Below are positions 43,042 through 54,727 of a stretch of DNA of 64,000 bases, in pieces. This DNA is from Bhargavaea cecembensis. Its GTDB lineage: Bacteria; Bacillota; Bacilli; Bacillales_A; Planococcaceae. The position numbers and the translations under genes were made by a program. The DNA is taken from contig NZ_LQNT01000009.1 of assembly GCF_001619585.1 (NCBI RefSeq), forward strand, positions 372,001 through 436,000, in the 5' to 3' direction. Position 1 is the stretch's first letter. The number at the start of each line of letters is the position of its first letter. The notes under the pieces were generated by a model, which was given only the letters and a program-made list of their open reading frames with translations, did no database searches and was not told where the DNA came from.

Positions 43042-44238
43042 TCATGGCGTGTAGTCAACGCCTTCCGTATAGTTGTTTCCTGCGTTCCAAAGAAGGAACT
43101 CATCAATCCCAGCATCATTGAGCGCCTTGATCTGCGCCTCCACTTCTTCCTTTCCGTATCGCTTATAATTCCCGCTGCCCAGATAGCTGGCAGTGAAGTC
43201 CTGCAGCCAAGGGCGTGATACCGGCGGATTTTCGAGGGCTGCCAGCTTTTCGTTTTCGACCTTTGCGTATTCGGAAACCAGACGGTATGGCTCGAGGTCA
43301 GGCTTTGCAATCCCAAAATAAGAGGTCCAGTGGCTCGGATAGATCATCGAGGAGATGACATCCACGTTCTCCGAAATCTTGGAGAAGTTCTGGCCGATCC
43401 CCGGAGCTTCGGGCAAAGTGGCCGAGTAACCGAAGATATCGACTGAAACGTCCACATCATATGGCTGAAGCTGCTCCCTCGCGTAGGCGACAAAATCCGT
43501 GACCGCCTGGACCCTGCGCTGGACCGGATCCAGCTCCGAGTTCTCATACTCCCCGAAGCTGTATTGGAGAGTGTCCGCCCTTGTCTCAAAGCCTTCCGGG
43601 AAGCGGACATAGTCGAACTGGATTTCCTTGAATCCCAGCTTGGCCGCTTCGATGGCTATTTCGACATTGTAATCCCAGACTTCCTTCATGAACGGGCTCA
43701 CAAACGCCTCTTTCCGGCCGTTTTTCCACACTTGCCCCCCGTTTGTATAGGAGAGGTCCGGCCGGTTCTCGGCAAGTACGGTGTCCTTGAAGACAACTAC
43801 CCTGGCAATCGGATAAATCTGTTTTTCCTCAAGTTGCTCCAGCATGGCCCTCGGATCTTTTATGTATGGCTGGCCGATTTCAAGTTCACGGAGCGGCGAG
43901 TCTTCTGACGGTTCGTAGGTCAGGTATCCAAAGTCATCTTTAATGTCGATTACCATGGCGTTCAGGTCTGTGTTCTCAATCAGGTTGACGAGCCTGCCGA
44001 ACTTTTCCCCTCCGGCGGAGTGCCCGGTTACATAAACGCCTCTCACCGCATCGGGATATTCAAAGTCAAGACCCGAATCAAACCCGAACAGCTTGGATGA
44101 AGCCACGACGTCGGAACTGATCTCCCCGTATTCATAAGAAAGACCTTTGAAATCTTCGGCAGGACCTTCCGCAGCCGCTGCCGGGGCTGCTGCCACTGAG
44201 AATGCCATAGCCAGTGCCCCTACCCATTTTAGTTTCAT
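43042..44238 (-). CDS. Secreted putative glycoside hydrolase (DUF4015)
   Basis: A 398-residue protein with a cleavable signal (KLKWVGALAMAFSVAAAPAAA) and a TIM-barrel-like domain of the DUF4015 group: AVRGVYVTGHSAGG, AMVIDIKDDFGYLTY, FKEIQFDYVRFPEG and VDVSVDIFGYSA are the characteristic strands. Such proteins are predicted to act on polysaccharide or wall glycans but no activity is assigned. Acidic residues at strand ends (D-I-K-D-D, Q-F-D-Y, D-I-F-G) are placed as in glycosidase active sites. A single-gene unit, divergent from trpS. Confidence 0.8.
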   Translation of the reverse strand: MKLKWVGALAMAFSVAAAPAAAAEGPAEDFKGLSYEYGEISSDVVASSKLFGFDSGLDFEYPDAVRGVYVTGHSAGGEKFGRLVNLIENTDLNAMVIDIKDDFGYLTYEPSEDSPLRELEIGQPYIKDPRAMLEQLEEKQIYPIARVVVFKDTVLAENRPDLSYTNGGQVWKNGRKEAFVSPFMKEVWDYNVEIAIEAAKLGFKEIQFDYVRFPEGFETRADTLQYSFGEYENSELDPVQRRVQAVTDFVAYAREQLQPYDVDVSVDIFGYSATLPEAPGIGQNFSKISENVDVISSMIYPSHWTSYFGIAKPDLEPYRLVSEYAKVENEKLAALENPPVSRPWLQDFTASYLGSGNYKRYGKEEVEAQIKALNDAGIDEFLLWNAGNNYTEGVDYTP

Positions 44239-44329
44239 GAAAAAAACTCCCTTTTTTCTTATGTATCTCTTATTCTATCAGCTCTGTCACAAGGAAGGAA
44301 GGAATTACAAGAACATTCATGACAGGCAG

Positions 44330-44358
44330 TTGCATCTTAACCGGACCGGCTATATAAT
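44330..44358 (+). promoter_or_regulatory. Sigma-A promoter of trpS
   Basis: TTGCAT, a 17-base spacer and a perfect TATAAT; transcription would start near 44365, at the beginning of the T-box leader. Confidence 0.85.
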
Positions 44359-44365
44359 AGTGGGA

Positions 44366-45791
<1,426 letters not shown>

Positions 45792-45830
45792 CGGATGCGT
45801 CCTTTCCGTTTAGGGTTTGTACACCATATG

Positions 45831-45869
45831 AAAAAGCGGATCCCTTCTTTCGGAGGGATCCGCTTTTTG
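45831..45869 (-). terminator. Terminator of the app operon
   Basis: A perfect 14-base stem AAAAAGCGGATCCC / GGGATCCGCTTTTT, 20 bases after the appC stop; symmetric, so it may act on both strands. Confidence 0.92.
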
Positions 45870-45888
45870 TATGCGATCAGATCAAATA

Positions 45889-46806
45889 TCAGCGTTGCGA
45901 TTTCGGGTTGAGGGCGTCTTTCAGGCCTTCCCCGATAAAGTTGATGGACAGGATGGTCGCGGTGATGATGAGTGCCGGCGGCATCCAGATCCAAGGCTTG
46001 CCCTGGAGGACATCCGGTTCGTTCGCGAAGGCGAGCATGTTCCCCCAGCTTGGTGTTTCCTGAGGGACACCGAACCCAAGATAACTCAGGCCGGTTTCTG
46101 CCACAATCAGGCTGGCAAACAGAAGTGTCGACTGGACGATGATCGTGGAAAGAACGTTCGGCAGCAGGTGCTTGATGATGACCTTTGCCGGCGGCGTGCC
46201 AATCGAGATGGCTGCAAGGACGTATTCGTTCTCTTTCTCCGCAAGCACCTTAGAACGGACGATCCGCGCGACACCGCCCCAGCTCAGGAGCCCGATGACG
46301 AGGATCAGAACCCAGAGACCGTCCACGATGCCGAAGAGAATCGTGTTCAGAACGATGACGAATACGAGGAACGGGAAGTTCAGGACAAAGTCAGTGAAGC
46401 GCATGAGCAGGCTGTCGACCGCGCCGCCGAAGAAACCGGCAACGGAACCGACAATCGTTCCGAGGACGACGACAATTGCCGTCGCGCTTGCGCCTACCAG
46501 CAGTGAGATCCGGCCGCCGTACAGCAGTCTTGTCATGACATCACGGCCGCTCTTGTCTGTCCCGAGCAAGTGATCACCATTTGGCGGAATGCTCATCTTA
46601 CTGATATTGACTTTCGTAATGTCCGGTATCGGCGACAGATGCGGCGCCAGGAACGGTGCCATCAAAGTGAGGATGATCACCAGGATCAGGAACACCGTGC
46701 TGGCCATCGCCAGTTTGTTTCTAAGGAATTTTCTCCTGGCAATCGCCCAGGGAGATGCGCTCTTTTCGGTGCGTTTGACCGCCCCCGTTGCTGCATTGGT
46801 TGTCAT
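45889..46806 (-). CDS. appC: Oligopeptide ABC permease AppC
   Basis: A 305-residue OppC/AppC-type permease: an N-terminal membrane anchor after a basic cytosolic segment, TDKSGRDVMTRLLYGGRISLLVG, and the coupling EAA loop (AAISIGTPPAKVIIKHLLPN). With AppB it forms the membrane channel for oligopeptide uptake. Last gene of appDFABC. Confidence 0.93.
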   Translation of the reverse strand: MTTNAATGAVKRTEKSASPWAIARRKFLRNKLAMASTVFLILVIILTLMAPFLAPHLSPIPDITKVNISKMSIPPNGDHLLGTDKSGRDVMTRLLYGGRISLLVGASATAIVVVLGTIVGSVAGFFGGAVDSLLMRFTDFVLNFPFLVFVIVLNTILFGIVDGLWVLILVIGLLSWGGVARIVRSKVLAEKENEYVLAAISIGTPPAKVIIKHLLPNVLSTIIVQSTLLFASLIVAETGLSYLGFGVPQETPSWGNMLAFANEPDVLQGKPWIWMPPALIITATILSINFIGEGLKDALNPKSQR

Positions 46807-46821
46807 GATGTAGCTTCCTCC

Positions 46822-47787
46822 TTAACCTAAGCGAATCCGCGGATCGACGATTCCGTAGAGAATATCGGCGATCAGGTTGCCGATCAGGACCATCGCGGAA
46901 AGCATCATCGTGATGGCCATAACAGTCGGATAATCACGGTTGTTTACGGAATCCAGGAACAGAAGTCCGATTCCCGGATAAGTGAAGATCTTCTCCGTGA
47001 TGATTGCACCGCCGACAAGTGCGGCGATATCGAATCCGAGGAACGTGACGAGCGGGATGATCGAGTTCCGCAGGATGTGTACATTATAGATCTTGCCCAT
47101 CGGCGTTCCTTTGGCAAGTGCCGTGCGGACAAAGTCCTTTCTTGAGTTCTCGATCAGGTCGTTCCGCAGGAACTGGGTGTAGGAAGCCGTACTGAACATC
47201 CCAAGGACAAATGCCGGGAGCATGACGTGGTGAATGCGGCTGATCCAGTAGTCGATTGTTCCCTTGTCGATTTCGATATCAACCGACCCGGCAAACGGGA
47301 ACCAGTTCAGCTTGAATGCGAAGAAATAAACGGCGAATACACCGGCGACAAAAGAAGGGATCGCGATGCCCGCATAGTTAAACCCGGCAATGAGATTATC
47401 TCCCAGCGTATACGGTTTCCTTCCTGAATACATCCCCATCGCAAATGCCAACACATATGTAATCAGCAGTGATGTCAATGCCAGGAAGATGGTGTTCGGC
47501 AACTTCTCTCCGATCAGGTCGGCAACCGGCATTTTATACCGGGTAGATTTGCCGAAATCTCCTGACATGAAATCCGTCACCCAGCGGTAGTACTGCATGT
47601 ATACCGGGTCGTTGTAGCCCAGTTTTTCACGCATCTCCTCTTGGTACTCCGGGTTGGTGTTGGTCGGGTCGATTTCGCCGCTCAGTGAATCCCCGGGCAT
47701 GGCCTTCGCAAGGAAGAACACCACGACGGATACGAGAAATAACATCGGAATCATGCCGAGAACGCGGCGCAGCGTATATTTAAGCAT
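46822..47787 (-). CDS. appB: Oligopeptide ABC permease AppB
   Basis: A 321-residue permease with MLKYTLRRVLGMIPMLFLVS and a typical EAA loop (VRTALAKGTPMGKIYNVHILRNS). The frame opens earlier, but AAGGAGAG seven bases before ATG 47787 gives the family N-terminus. It is 15 bases from appC; a terminator and a second hairpin separate it from appA, so appBC are likely expressed below appA. Confidence 0.94.
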   Translation of the reverse strand: MLKYTLRRVLGMIPMLFLVSVVVFFLAKAMPGDSLSGEIDPTNTNPEYQEEMREKLGYNDPVYMQYYRWVTDFMSGDFGKSTRYKMPVADLIGEKLPNTIFLALTSLLITYVLAFAMGMYSGRKPYTLGDNLIAGFNYAGIAIPSFVAGVFAVYFFAFKLNWFPFAGSVDIEIDKGTIDYWISRIHHVMLPAFVLGMFSTASYTQFLRNDLIENSRKDFVRTALAKGTPMGKIYNVHILRNSIIPLVTFLGFDIAALVGGAIITEKIFTYPGIGLLFLDSVNNRDYPTVMAITMMLSAMVLIGNLIADILYGIVDPRIRLG

Positions 47788-47830
47788 ACGGTACTCTCCT
47801 TCTTGTCTGTCTCTCTTCGTTGTGACTCTC

Positions 47831-47876
47831 AAACACGGTAAGAGATATTTCCAAACAAATATGTCTTACCGTGTTT
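47831..47876. repeat. Long inverted repeat between appA and appB
   Basis: Arms of 20 bases beginning AAACACGGTAAGAG and ending CTTACCGTGTTT, with one mismatch and a 6-base loop, located 44 bases upstream of the appB start. No T-run follows in the transcribed direction, so an mRNA-stabilising or processing hairpin or an operator is more likely than a terminator. Confidence 0.8.
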
Positions 47877-47882
47877 AAGAGC

Positions 47883-47923
47883 AAAAAAAGAACAGTGGCG
47901 GACGGGCATGCCGCCCGCCACTG
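47883..47923 (-). terminator. Intra-operon terminator after appA
   Basis: Minus strand AGTGGCGGGCGGCATGCC-type stem closing on GGCGGACGGGC..., followed by GTTCTTTTTTT. It should reduce read-through from appA into appBC. Confidence 0.8.
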
Positions 47924-47947
47924 ACAGGTCAAATCAGTGTCATTATT

Positions 47948-49687
47948 TTATTTTTCCAGATACCATTCAGCAGGGTTGTTGTAACCCGAAACGTCCATCG
48001 AGAAGCCGCCGACATTCTCGCCGACTCCCATGATTTCATCAAGTTCAGCGATGAAGATCATCGGAACGTCTTCAGTTACAGTCTTCTGCCATTCAGCATA
48101 AACTTGTGCACGCTTCTCCTGATCGTCGCCGACTTCTTCGACACTCAGAGCCTGCTCGAGGAGGGCATCTGCATCAGGATTGTTGTAGCGCGGGTAGTTC
48201 CAAAGCTGATCGGCTTTCCAAAGAGCGGACGGGTCAGGGTCAGTGCCTGTGCCCCAGCCGCCGAAGAAAGTCTCGATCGACGGATCGTCTTTTTCAACCA
48301 TGTCGTAGTAGAGGTTGACTTCAACCATTTCGACTTCCGATTTCAGGCCGACTTCTTCCCAATACTGGGCAATCGCCTGGGAACGGGATTCGAACGTAGG
48401 GTTGCCTGTTGCATAGTGGGAGAACTTCACGACGAATTCATCGCCGTTCGGATCTTCACGGAAGCCGTCATCGTTTGTATCAACGAAGCCTGCTTCGTCA
48501 AGGAGTTGTTTCGCTTTTTCAGGGTCGTATTCATAAACGTTGACTTCGCTGTCATCGGCTGCGATCCAGTGAGCAGTCGGAACCGGCTTGTTGACCGGCT
48601 TGCCGTAGCCGAAGAAGAATGCGTCGATCCACTCTTCGCGGTTGATGGCATGAGCCATTGCCTTGCGGAGATTCAGATCCTGGTACTTAGGAAGTTCTTC
48701 TACAATTTCTTTTTTGTCGTTGTCGAATTTGCCGAGCTTGAAGCCGACATAGTAATACGACAGGCCAGGAGCCGTGACAACTTCAACGTTGTCAAGCTTC
48801 TCGACGTCAGGTGCGGATACCGGCTGGAGCGAGATCATGTCGATGTCGCCGTTTTGGAGAGCGCCGACAGTCGCCGTGTTGTCGATGACGCGGATGATGA
48901 TCTTGTCGAGGTTAACTTCGCCATTCCAGTAATCTTCGTTTTTCACGAGTTCAAGCGACTCGCCAGGGACGACGTTTTCAACTTTGAACGGACCGAGGCC
49001 GACCGGCTTGGTGCGGACCTGCTCGGAACCGGACATGTCAGCAACTTCGATACCTTCAAATTCTTTCTGGGACATCGGGTACGACCAGATGTTTGTCAGG
49101 TTGTTCAGGCGCGGCTCATCGAAAGTAACTTCGATTGTGTAGTCATCAACGACCTTCAGGCCAGAGATGCTGTCAGCTTCGCCTGCGCGGAATGCAGGAG
49201 CCCCTTCGATTGTTTCAACGTTTGCATAACGGGGACCGTCGTAGTCCGGGTGCGCGATGGTTTCAAGGGCGAATACCCAGTCATTTACAGTGAGTTCTTC
49301 ACCGTTGTGCCATTTGACGCCTTCCTTGAACTTGAATGTGAAGTGCTGGTTGTCTTCAGTTTCCCATTCAGCAAGGTTCGGGATCGGCTGGAGGTTCTCA
49401 TCGTACTCGATCAGACCTTCATCGAAGAACTCGATGATTTCGGCGTCAGTAGCGATACCGTAGAATGCCCAGTTGTAAAGGCCTTCCGGTGTAGCATCGA
49501 GACCGTATGTGAGCGTTCCGCCCTGTTGGGGCTCGCCGGATTGTTCTTCGGTTGCTTTTTCTCCGTCTTTGCTGTCGCCCGAATCAGAATCGGACGCGTC
49601 GTCGCTGCCGCCGCCGCCACAAGCCGCTAAGAATGCGGAAAGGACGAGGATCATGGCGAACAGCCAGAGCATGGATTTGCGTTTCAT
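47948..49687 (-). CDS. appA: Oligopeptide-binding lipoprotein AppA
   Basis: A 579-residue extracellular binding lipoprotein. Lipobox LAAC (Cys23), an acidic Ser/Asp linker, then GGTLTYGLDATPEGLYNWAF and the family block FKFKEGVKWHNGEELTVNDWVFALE. Binds oligopeptides for the AppBC/DF importer. Follows appF by about 36 bases. The gene also contains a 508-codon open frame on the other strand, a compositional shadow. Confidence 0.94.
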   Translation of the reverse strand: MKRKSMLWLFAMILVLSAFLAACGGGGSDDASDSDSGDSKDGEKATEEQSGEPQQGGTLTYGLDATPEGLYNWAFYGIATDAEIIEFFDEGLIEYDENLQPIPNLAEWETEDNQHFTFKFKEGVKWHNGEELTVNDWVFALETIAHPDYDGPRYANVETIEGAPAFRAGEADSISGLKVVDDYTIEVTFDEPRLNNLTNIWSYPMSQKEFEGIEVADMSGSEQVRTKPVGLGPFKVENVVPGESLELVKNEDYWNGEVNLDKIIIRVIDNTATVGALQNGDIDMISLQPVSAPDVEKLDNVEVVTAPGLSYYYVGFKLGKFDNDKKEIVEELPKYQDLNLRKAMAHAINREEWIDAFFFGYGKPVNKPVPTAHWIAADDSEVNVYEYDPEKAKQLLDEAGFVDTNDDGFREDPNGDEFVVKFSHYATGNPTFESRSQAIAQYWEEVGLKSEVEMVEVNLYYDMVEKDDPSIETFFGGWGTGTDPDPSALWKADQLWNYPRYNNPDADALLEQALSVEEVGDDQEKRAQVYAEWQKTVTEDVPMIFIAELDEIMGVGENVGGFSMDVSGYNNPAEWYLEK

Positions 49688-49723
49688 GCTTCATTCCCCC
49701 CCATTTTCATGGATATTTTGTGA

Positions 49724-50731
49724 TCAATACAGTACGCACGCAACGTGATGCCCCGGTCTCACCTCCTTCAATGGAGGCTTTTCCTGCGAACAGATTTCCT
49801 GTGCCATCGGGCAGCGCGTATGGAACGGGCAGCCTGTCGGCGGGTTCGCAGGACTCGGCACATCCCCCTGCAGCACAATCCGCTCTTTCCGCAGTTTCGG
49901 ATCGGGTTCCGGAATTGCGGAGATGAGCGCCTGCGTGTAAGGGTGCAGCGGCTCACTGTAAAGATCTTTATTTGAAGCAACCTCGACGAGATTGCCCAAA
50001 TACATAACACCGATCGTATCGCTCATGTGCTTGACGACACTGAGGTCGTGGGCGATGAACAGATACGTAAGATCGAACTCTTCCTGAAGATCTTTCAGGA
50101 GGTTCAGGACTTGGGACTGGACGGAAACGTCCAGCGCGGAAACCGGCTCATCGGCAATGATGAGTTTCGGGTTTAGTGCCAGTGCCCGGGCGATGCCGAT
50201 CCTCTGGCGCTGGCCGCCGGAGAATTCATGTGCATATTTGTAGTAGGCGGTCTCCGGCAGGCCGACCCGCACGAGAAGGGACTTGACGAATTCTTCAAGC
50301 TCTTTTTTGTCGCGGCGCTCAAAATTTTTGATCGGTTCAGAAATGATGTCCCCGACCATCTGCATCGGGTTGAGCGATGCGTATGGATCCTGGAACACCA
50401 TCTGAAAATCCTGTCGGGCCTTGCGGAGCCTGGTTCCGCTGATCTTGGTAATGTCTTCGCCGTCGAAGATGATCTGTCCTCCGGTCGGCTTGATCAGGCG
50501 GAGAATTGTCCGCCCCGTCGTGGATTTGCCGCAGCCGGACTCTCCGACAAGGCCCATTGTTTCGCCTTTTTTGATGGTGAAAGAAATATCATCCACGGCT
50601 TTGACGTTGCCGACGACTCTTTTGAAAAAGCCGCCGTGGATCGGATAATAGGTTTTAAGGTTTTTGACCTCAAGGAGGTTTTCGCGCTCTTGCCCCGGTT
50701 TCCCTTTTTCTGCAAGTTCTTTTGTTGTCAT
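49724..50731 (-). CDS. appF: Oligopeptide ABC ATPase AppF
   Basis: A 335-residue ATPase: Walker [13 protein letters not shown] (about 64-75), Q loop, signature [15 protein letters not shown], Walker [15 protein letters not shown] and the C-terminal Cys-rich oligopeptide-type tail ([12 protein letters not shown]...C). In this tail the spaced cysteines may hold an iron-sulfur cluster as in related Dpp/Opp ATPases. Overlaps appD by four bases. Confidence 0.95.
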   Translation of the reverse strand: MTTKELAEKGKPGQERENLLEVKNLKTYYPIHGGFFKRVVGNVKAVDDISFTIKKGETMGLVGESGCGKSTTGRTILRLIKPTGGQIIFDGEDITKISGTRLRKARQDFQMVFQDPYASLNPMQMVGDIISEPIKNFERRDKKELEEFVKSLLVRVGLPETAYYKYAHEFSGGQRQRIGIARALALNPKLIIADEPVSALDVSVQSQVLNLLKDLQEEFDLTYLFIAHDLSVVKHMSDTIGVMYLGNLVEVASNKDLYSEPLHPYTQALISAIPEPDPKLRKERIVLQGDVPSPANPPTGCPFHTRCPMAQEICSQEKPPLKEVRPGHHVACVLY

Positions 50732-51759
50732 CGTGCACCTACTCTTTCTTCTCTCGGCCAGCTTTCTTCATACAGCAGGCAGGCCACTTCATGTCCGCCC
50801 TTTGTATCTTCAAGTTGAGGAGTGATCTGCATGCATTCCGGCATCGCTTTCGGGCAGCGGTTCGCAAACCGACATCCCACTTCAGGCATGTCCTTGACAG
50901 ACGGGACGAGACCCTCGATCGTTGCCAGACGCTCCTTTTCTTCCTCCATCTTCGGGATGGCCTCCATAAGAAGTTGCGTATACGGATGCTGAGGATATTC
51001 GAACAGATCCTCGACAGTCGCCCGTTCCACGATCTTGCCCGCATACATGACGAGTACGACATCACAGATTTCTGCGACGACACCTAAATCGTGGGTGATG
51101 AGCATGATGGACATGTCATTCACTTCCTGGATATTTTTAAGCAAGTCCAGGATTTGCGCCTGTACCGTCACATCCAGTGCCGTCGTCGGTTCATCTGCGA
51201 TCAGCAGCTTTGGCTGGCAGGCAATCGCCATGGCGATCATGACACGCTGCCGCATTCCGCCGGACAGCTGGTGCGGGTATTCGTTAACAATCTGGTCAGC
51301 TCGAGGAATGCCCACATTCTTCAGTAATGTAACCGCTTTCGCCCGTGCTTCGCTCTTGGTGATGTCCTGGTGATTCAGCAGCACCTCGGCAATCTGGAAG
51401 CCGATTGTGAAAACCGGGTTCAGGGAAGTCATCGGCTCCTGGAAGATCATCGAAATGTCTTTCCCGCGGATGTTGTTCATCTTTTTTTCGTTATATCCGA
51501 CGATATCCGTACCCTCGAACAGAATCTCCCCGCCACGGACCTTGCCGATCCCTTTCGGAAGCAGGTGCATGATGGACAGGGACATGACGCTCTTGCCGCA
51601 GCCGGATTCCCCGACGATGCCGACAATCTGTTTGCGGTCAATAGTGAAGGAGACGCCTTCGACAGCGTTATAGTATTGTTTGTCAATCTTGAAGCCGGTC
51701 TGGAGGTTGCGTACCTCTAGGAGAGGTGTCTGCGCAGGTGTTTTTGATTTGGATGTCAT
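50728..51759 (-). CDS. appD: Oligopeptide ABC ATPase AppD
   Basis: A 343-residue ATPase: Walker [13 protein letters not shown], signature [15 protein letters not shown], Walker [15 protein letters not shown], plus the C-terminal [15 protein letters not shown] tail. First gene of the app operon, whose order D-F-A-B-C is the one found in B. subtilis app rather than opp. App imports longer peptides and can replace Opp for sporulation and competence peptides. Confidence 0.95.
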   Translation of the reverse strand: MTSKSKTPAQTPLLEVRNLQTGFKIDKQYYNAVEGVSFTIDRKQIVGIVGESGCGKSVMSLSIMHLLPKGIGKVRGGEILFEGTDIVGYNEKKMNNIRGKDISMIFQEPMTSLNPVFTIGFQIAEVLLNHQDITKSEARAKAVTLLKNVGIPRADQIVNEYPHQLSGGMRQRVMIAMAIACQPKLLIADEPTTALDVTVQAQILDLLKNIQEVNDMSIMLITHDLGVVAEICDVVLVMYAGKIVERATVEDLFEYPQHPYTQLLMEAIPKMEEEKERLATIEGLVPSVKDMPEVGCRFANRCPKAMPECMQITPQLEDTKGGHEVACLLYEESWPREERVGAR

Positions 51760-52001
51760 GGGTACACCTCAAGTTTTCAATTTTTCTGTTATTTTTGCTC
51801 TTGCTAAATTTTATTACAAATAGATTACATCCGCAAGATGTTTTTTGAATTTCCTGTCACCACTATACAATTCATACAGTTTGTCTTGCCTGAAAACTCA
51901 GTGATATCAACGGTTCAGATGAATCTATCAGAATAATTATATTTAGATAATTTAGTGACTCACTACTATTAGCCTATTATATTCATATTCTATTTATCGC
52001 C
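51760..52001. other. AT-rich region upstream of the app operon
   Basis: About 240 bases without a gene. It must hold the appD promoter on the minus strand; TATAGT near 51866-51861 (minus) is a possible -10, without a convincing -35. The rest is very AT-rich (51960-52000), and no operator for a known nutrient regulator was identified by eye. Confidence 0.45.
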
Positions 52002-52042
52002 AAAAAGCCCCAATTTCCATTTTCGGAAATCAGGGCTTTTCA
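52002..52042 (-). terminator. Terminator of fabF
   Basis: Stem AAAAGCCC-CAATTTCC / GGAAAT(C)-AGGGCTTTT just after the fabF stop. Confidence 0.88.
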
Positions 52043-52051
52043 TCTATTTCG

Positions 52052-53296
52052 TCATTCAGATTTTTTGAAAAGGAGCGAAACGTTGTGTCCTCCGAAGCCG
52101 AGAGAGTTGCTCATGGCATATCGGATGTCCTGTTTTCTTGCACCGTCCGTGACGTAGTCCAGGTCGCATTCCGGGTCTGCCGTTTTATAGTTGGTTGTCG
52201 GCGGGAGGATCCCTTCATGAAGAGCGAGGGTGGTGAACACCGCTTCCACCCCTCCGGCTGCGCCGAGCAGGTGGCCCGTCATGGATTTTGTGGAGCTCAT
52301 CGCCAGATTGTAGGCATGTTCCCCGAATACCGCCTTGACGGCCTGGGTCTCAAACTGGTCATTGTAAGGCGTACTTGTGCCGTGGGCATTGATGTAGCCG
52401 ACTTCCTCGGGATTGACACCGGCTTTTGAGATGGCCTGGTTCATCGCACGGGCCGCGCCTTCTCCTTCCGGAGCAGGAGCTGTGATATGGTGGGCATCTC
52501 CCGTCGATCCATACCCCACAATCTCGGCATAAATCTTTGCTCCGCGCGCCTTCGCACGTTCATATTCCTCGAGTATGAGGATGCCGGCGCCCTCACCGAT
52601 GACAAAACCATCACGGTCCGCGTCAAACGGACGGGAAGCCGTCTCTGGATCCGGATTTGTCGAGAGTGCGGTGTTTGCACAGAATCCCGCCACAGCCATT
52701 GTCGTAATCGGCGCCTCTGCTCCTCCGGTGATCATCATGTCCGCATCACCGCGGAGAATAGCCTCAAAAGCGTCACCGATCGAGTTGGCTCCCGATGCGC
52801 AGGCCGTAACCGTGCAGGAGTTGATGCCCTTCGCATTCGTATAGATGGAAACCTGGCCGGCAGCCATGTCCGGGATCATCATCGGGACGAAGAACGGACT
52901 TACCCGGCGGTAGCCCCGCTCCTGGAACGTTTTAAACTGCTGTTCATGGGTCTCCATGCCGCCAATTCCCGAACCGATCCATACACCGGTCCGGAGCGCA
53001 TCTTCATCTTCGAGCCTGCGCGGAAGGCCCGCGTCCTCCAGGGCCTCAAATGCCGCTGCAAGGGCGTAGTGAGTGAATCGGTCCATTTTCCGGGCTTCTT
53101 TTTTGGCAACGTACTGTTCAATGTCGAAATCCTTCACTTCCGCTGCTACCTTGGCAGGGAACTGCTCCCGGTCCAGGCGGGTCATCATGCCGATGCCTGA
53201 CTTTCCTTCCTTGATCCCCTGCCAGGTCGTCTTCGCGTCATTGCCGAGCGGGCTGACTGCTCCGACTCCTGTTACTACGACTCGTCGCTCGTTCAT
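52052..53296 (-). CDS. fabF: 3-oxoacyl-ACP synthase II
   Basis: A 414-residue beta-ketoacyl-ACP synthase that elongates fatty acids. The Cys-His-His triad is in [15 protein letters not shown] (nucleophile), [11 protein letters not shown] and [13 protein letters not shown]. The protein is standard in length. Downstream of fabH by 75 bases and presumably co-transcribed, as in B. subtilis fabHA-fabF. Confidence 0.96.
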   Translation of the reverse strand: MNERRVVVTGVGAVSPLGNDAKTTWQGIKEGKSGIGMMTRLDREQFPAKVAAEVKDFDIEQYVAKKEARKMDRFTHYALAAAFEALEDAGLPRRLEDEDALRTGVWIGSGIGGMETHEQQFKTFQERGYRRVSPFFVPMMIPDMAAGQVSIYTNAKGINSCTVTACASGANSIGDAFEAILRGDADMMITGGAEAPITTMAVAGFCANTALSTNPDPETASRPFDADRDGFVIGEGAGILILEEYERAKARGAKIYAEIVGYGSTGDAHHITAPAPEGEGAARAMNQAISKAGVNPEEVGYINAHGTSTPYNDQFETQAVKAVFGEHAYNLAMSSTKSMTGHLLGAAGGVEAVFTTLALHEGILPPTTNYKTADPECDLDYVTDGARKQDIRYAMSNSLGFGGHNVSLLFKKSE

Positions 53297-53371
53297 CTCT
53301 GTTTCCCTTCCTTCTGTATAGTGAATTCGGTATAAGTGAAGTCCTGTCTGTCAGGACTGAAGCGTTTCTTC

Positions 53372-54304
53372 TCAGCGCCCCCAGCGGATAGCCAGCGCGC
53401 CCCACGTGAGGCCGCCGCCAAATCCGACAAGGACGATCACATCATCGTCTTTGACGTTCCCTGCACCAATCTCATCACTGAGGGCAATCGGGATGGATGC
53501 AGAGGAAGTGTTGCCGTAATTATGGATCCGCTTCGACATTTTCTCCGGCGGGAGGCCGAGGCGTTCCCTTGCCGCTTCCATGATCCGGATGTTGGCCTGG
53601 TGCGGAATCAGGTAATCGGCATCTTCCTTCGACAGGCCCGCCTTCTCCAAAACAGAGACAGCGGAATCCCCCATCTGCCGGACGGCGAACTTAAATACTT
53701 CCCTGCCGTTCATCTTGATATACTCGTCCTGATAGAGGTGCTTGCCGCCTGAGCCGTCTGCGCCAAGTTCAAATGACAGGATCCCGCGGCCTTCGCCGAC
53801 CTTTCCGATGACTGCAGCACCTGCGCCATCACCGAACAGAACTGCGGTGTTCCGGTCTTCCCAATCAGTGATTTTCGAAAGCTTCTCCACACCGACGACC
53901 AAAACATAATCATAGCAGCCGTTCTCGACAAACTGCTGTGCGGTCACGACACTGTACATAAAGCCCGCACATGCGGCAGACTGATCCATTGCACCTGCGT
54001 TTTTTGCACCGAGACGATCCTGGATCTGTGTCGCAACGCTCGGGAACGGGCGGTCCGGCGTGACAGTCGCCACGATGATGAGTCCCAGCTGCTCAGCCGT
54101 GATGCCGGCATCCTTCATTGCCGCTTCCGCTGCACGGAAGGCAAGCTCCGAGGTATCCTCCCCTGCAGGAGCGATTCTCCGTTCCTCGATGCCTGTCCTT
54201 GTGCGGATCCATTCATCGGACGTATCCAGGCGTTTCTCCAGATCTCCATTTGTGACCACCTGTTCCGGGACATATTTCCCGATTCCGATCATCCCAACGC
54301 CCAT
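53372..54304 (-). CDS. fabH: 3-oxoacyl-ACP synthase III
   Basis: A 310-residue initiating condensing enzyme that joins acyl-CoA primer to malonyl-ACP. Catalytic Cys112 in [11 protein letters not shown], His in IPHQANIRI and Asn in NYGNTSSAS are present. Bacillus-type FabH prefers branched primers. GAAAAGGGG precedes the ATG. A FapR box covers the promoter. Confidence 0.96.
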   Translation of the reverse strand: MGVGMIGIGKYVPEQVVTNGDLEKRLDTSDEWIRTRTGIEERRIAPAGEDTSELAFRAAEAAMKDAGITAEQLGLIIVATVTPDRPFPSVATQIQDRLGAKNAGAMDQSAACAGFMYSVVTAQQFVENGCYDYVLVVGVEKLSKITDWEDRNTAVLFGDGAGAAVIGKVGEGRGILSFELGADGSGGKHLYQDEYIKMNGREVFKFAVRQMGDSAVSVLEKAGLSKEDADYLIPHQANIRIMEAARERLGLPPEKMSKRIHNYGNTSSASIPIALSDEIGAGNVKDDDVIVLVGFGGGLTWGALAIRWGR

Positions 54305-54332
54305 ATTGAAACCCCTTTTCTTATCATCTTCT

Positions 54333-54351
54333 ATTAGTACCTGGTATTAAT
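54333..54351. promoter_or_regulatory. FapR operator at the fabH promoter
   Basis: ATTAGTACCTGGTATTAAT is a near-perfect FapR box (TTAGTACCTnnTACTAA type). On the minus strand it lies just downstream of a TTGTCA / TAAATT promoter pair (18-base spacer), a position that would block transcription until malonyl-CoA releases FapR. Confidence 0.88.
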
Positions 54352-54488
54352 TTAACATACTTGAACGTTCTTTGACAACTTGCCTATTGCGTCTCCTTTT
54401 GGCGAAAAATGTGGCAACGTCCGCTTTTATAATGTGGGTACGCTATGGTATGATGGATTCGGATATTTCCGCTTAGAGGTGAAACCTT

Positions 54489-54674
54489 ATGCAATTTATC
54501 ATCACATTTTTCTGGTCGTTCCTGCTTATTTCGCTCCTGAATTATGTTGTCAGTTCCGTCAATGCGGTTCCATTCGATTTTGGGCTTGGAGCCATCGTTT
54601 CGGTCATCGTCGCGATCATGCTCTTCATCATGTCAGCGATTCTTCCGGAAGAGCAGCTGCCGGACTACGAGTAA
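54489..54674 (+). CDS. DUF2929 small membrane protein
   Basis: A 61-residue protein with two membrane helices: QFIITFFWSFLLISLLNYVV and AIVSVIVAIMLFIMSAILP; the segment between, ending in FDFGLG, fits DUF2929. A comparable small gene (yjzB) lies divergent from fabH in B. subtilis. GAGGTG lies eight bases before the ATG. Function unknown; its divergence from fabH suggests it may share the FapR region. Confidence 0.75.
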   Translation: MQFIITFFWSFLLISLLNYVVSSVNAVPFDFGLGAIVSVIVAIMLFIMSAILPEEQLPDYE

Positions 54675-54675
54675 T

Positions 54676-54712
54676 CAAAAAACCGTTCCCTGTATTGGGG
54701 AACGGTTTTTTT
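54676..54712. terminator. Bidirectional terminator
   Basis: AAAAAACCGTTCCC / GGGGAACGGTTTTTT stem with loop TGTATT between the DUF2929 gene and clpB, which converge. Confidence 0.93.
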
Positions 54713-54727
54713 CGTGGACCGGGTTCA

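Noticed and set aside
48104-49630. 508-codon open frame on the plus strand opposite appA
   Set aside because: It is the antisense shadow of a clear binding-protein gene; no ribosome site, no recognisable domain, and its composition reflects the codon use of appA.
52487-53200. 237-codon plus-strand frame opposite fabF
   Set aside because: Shadow of fabF, with no start signal or family.
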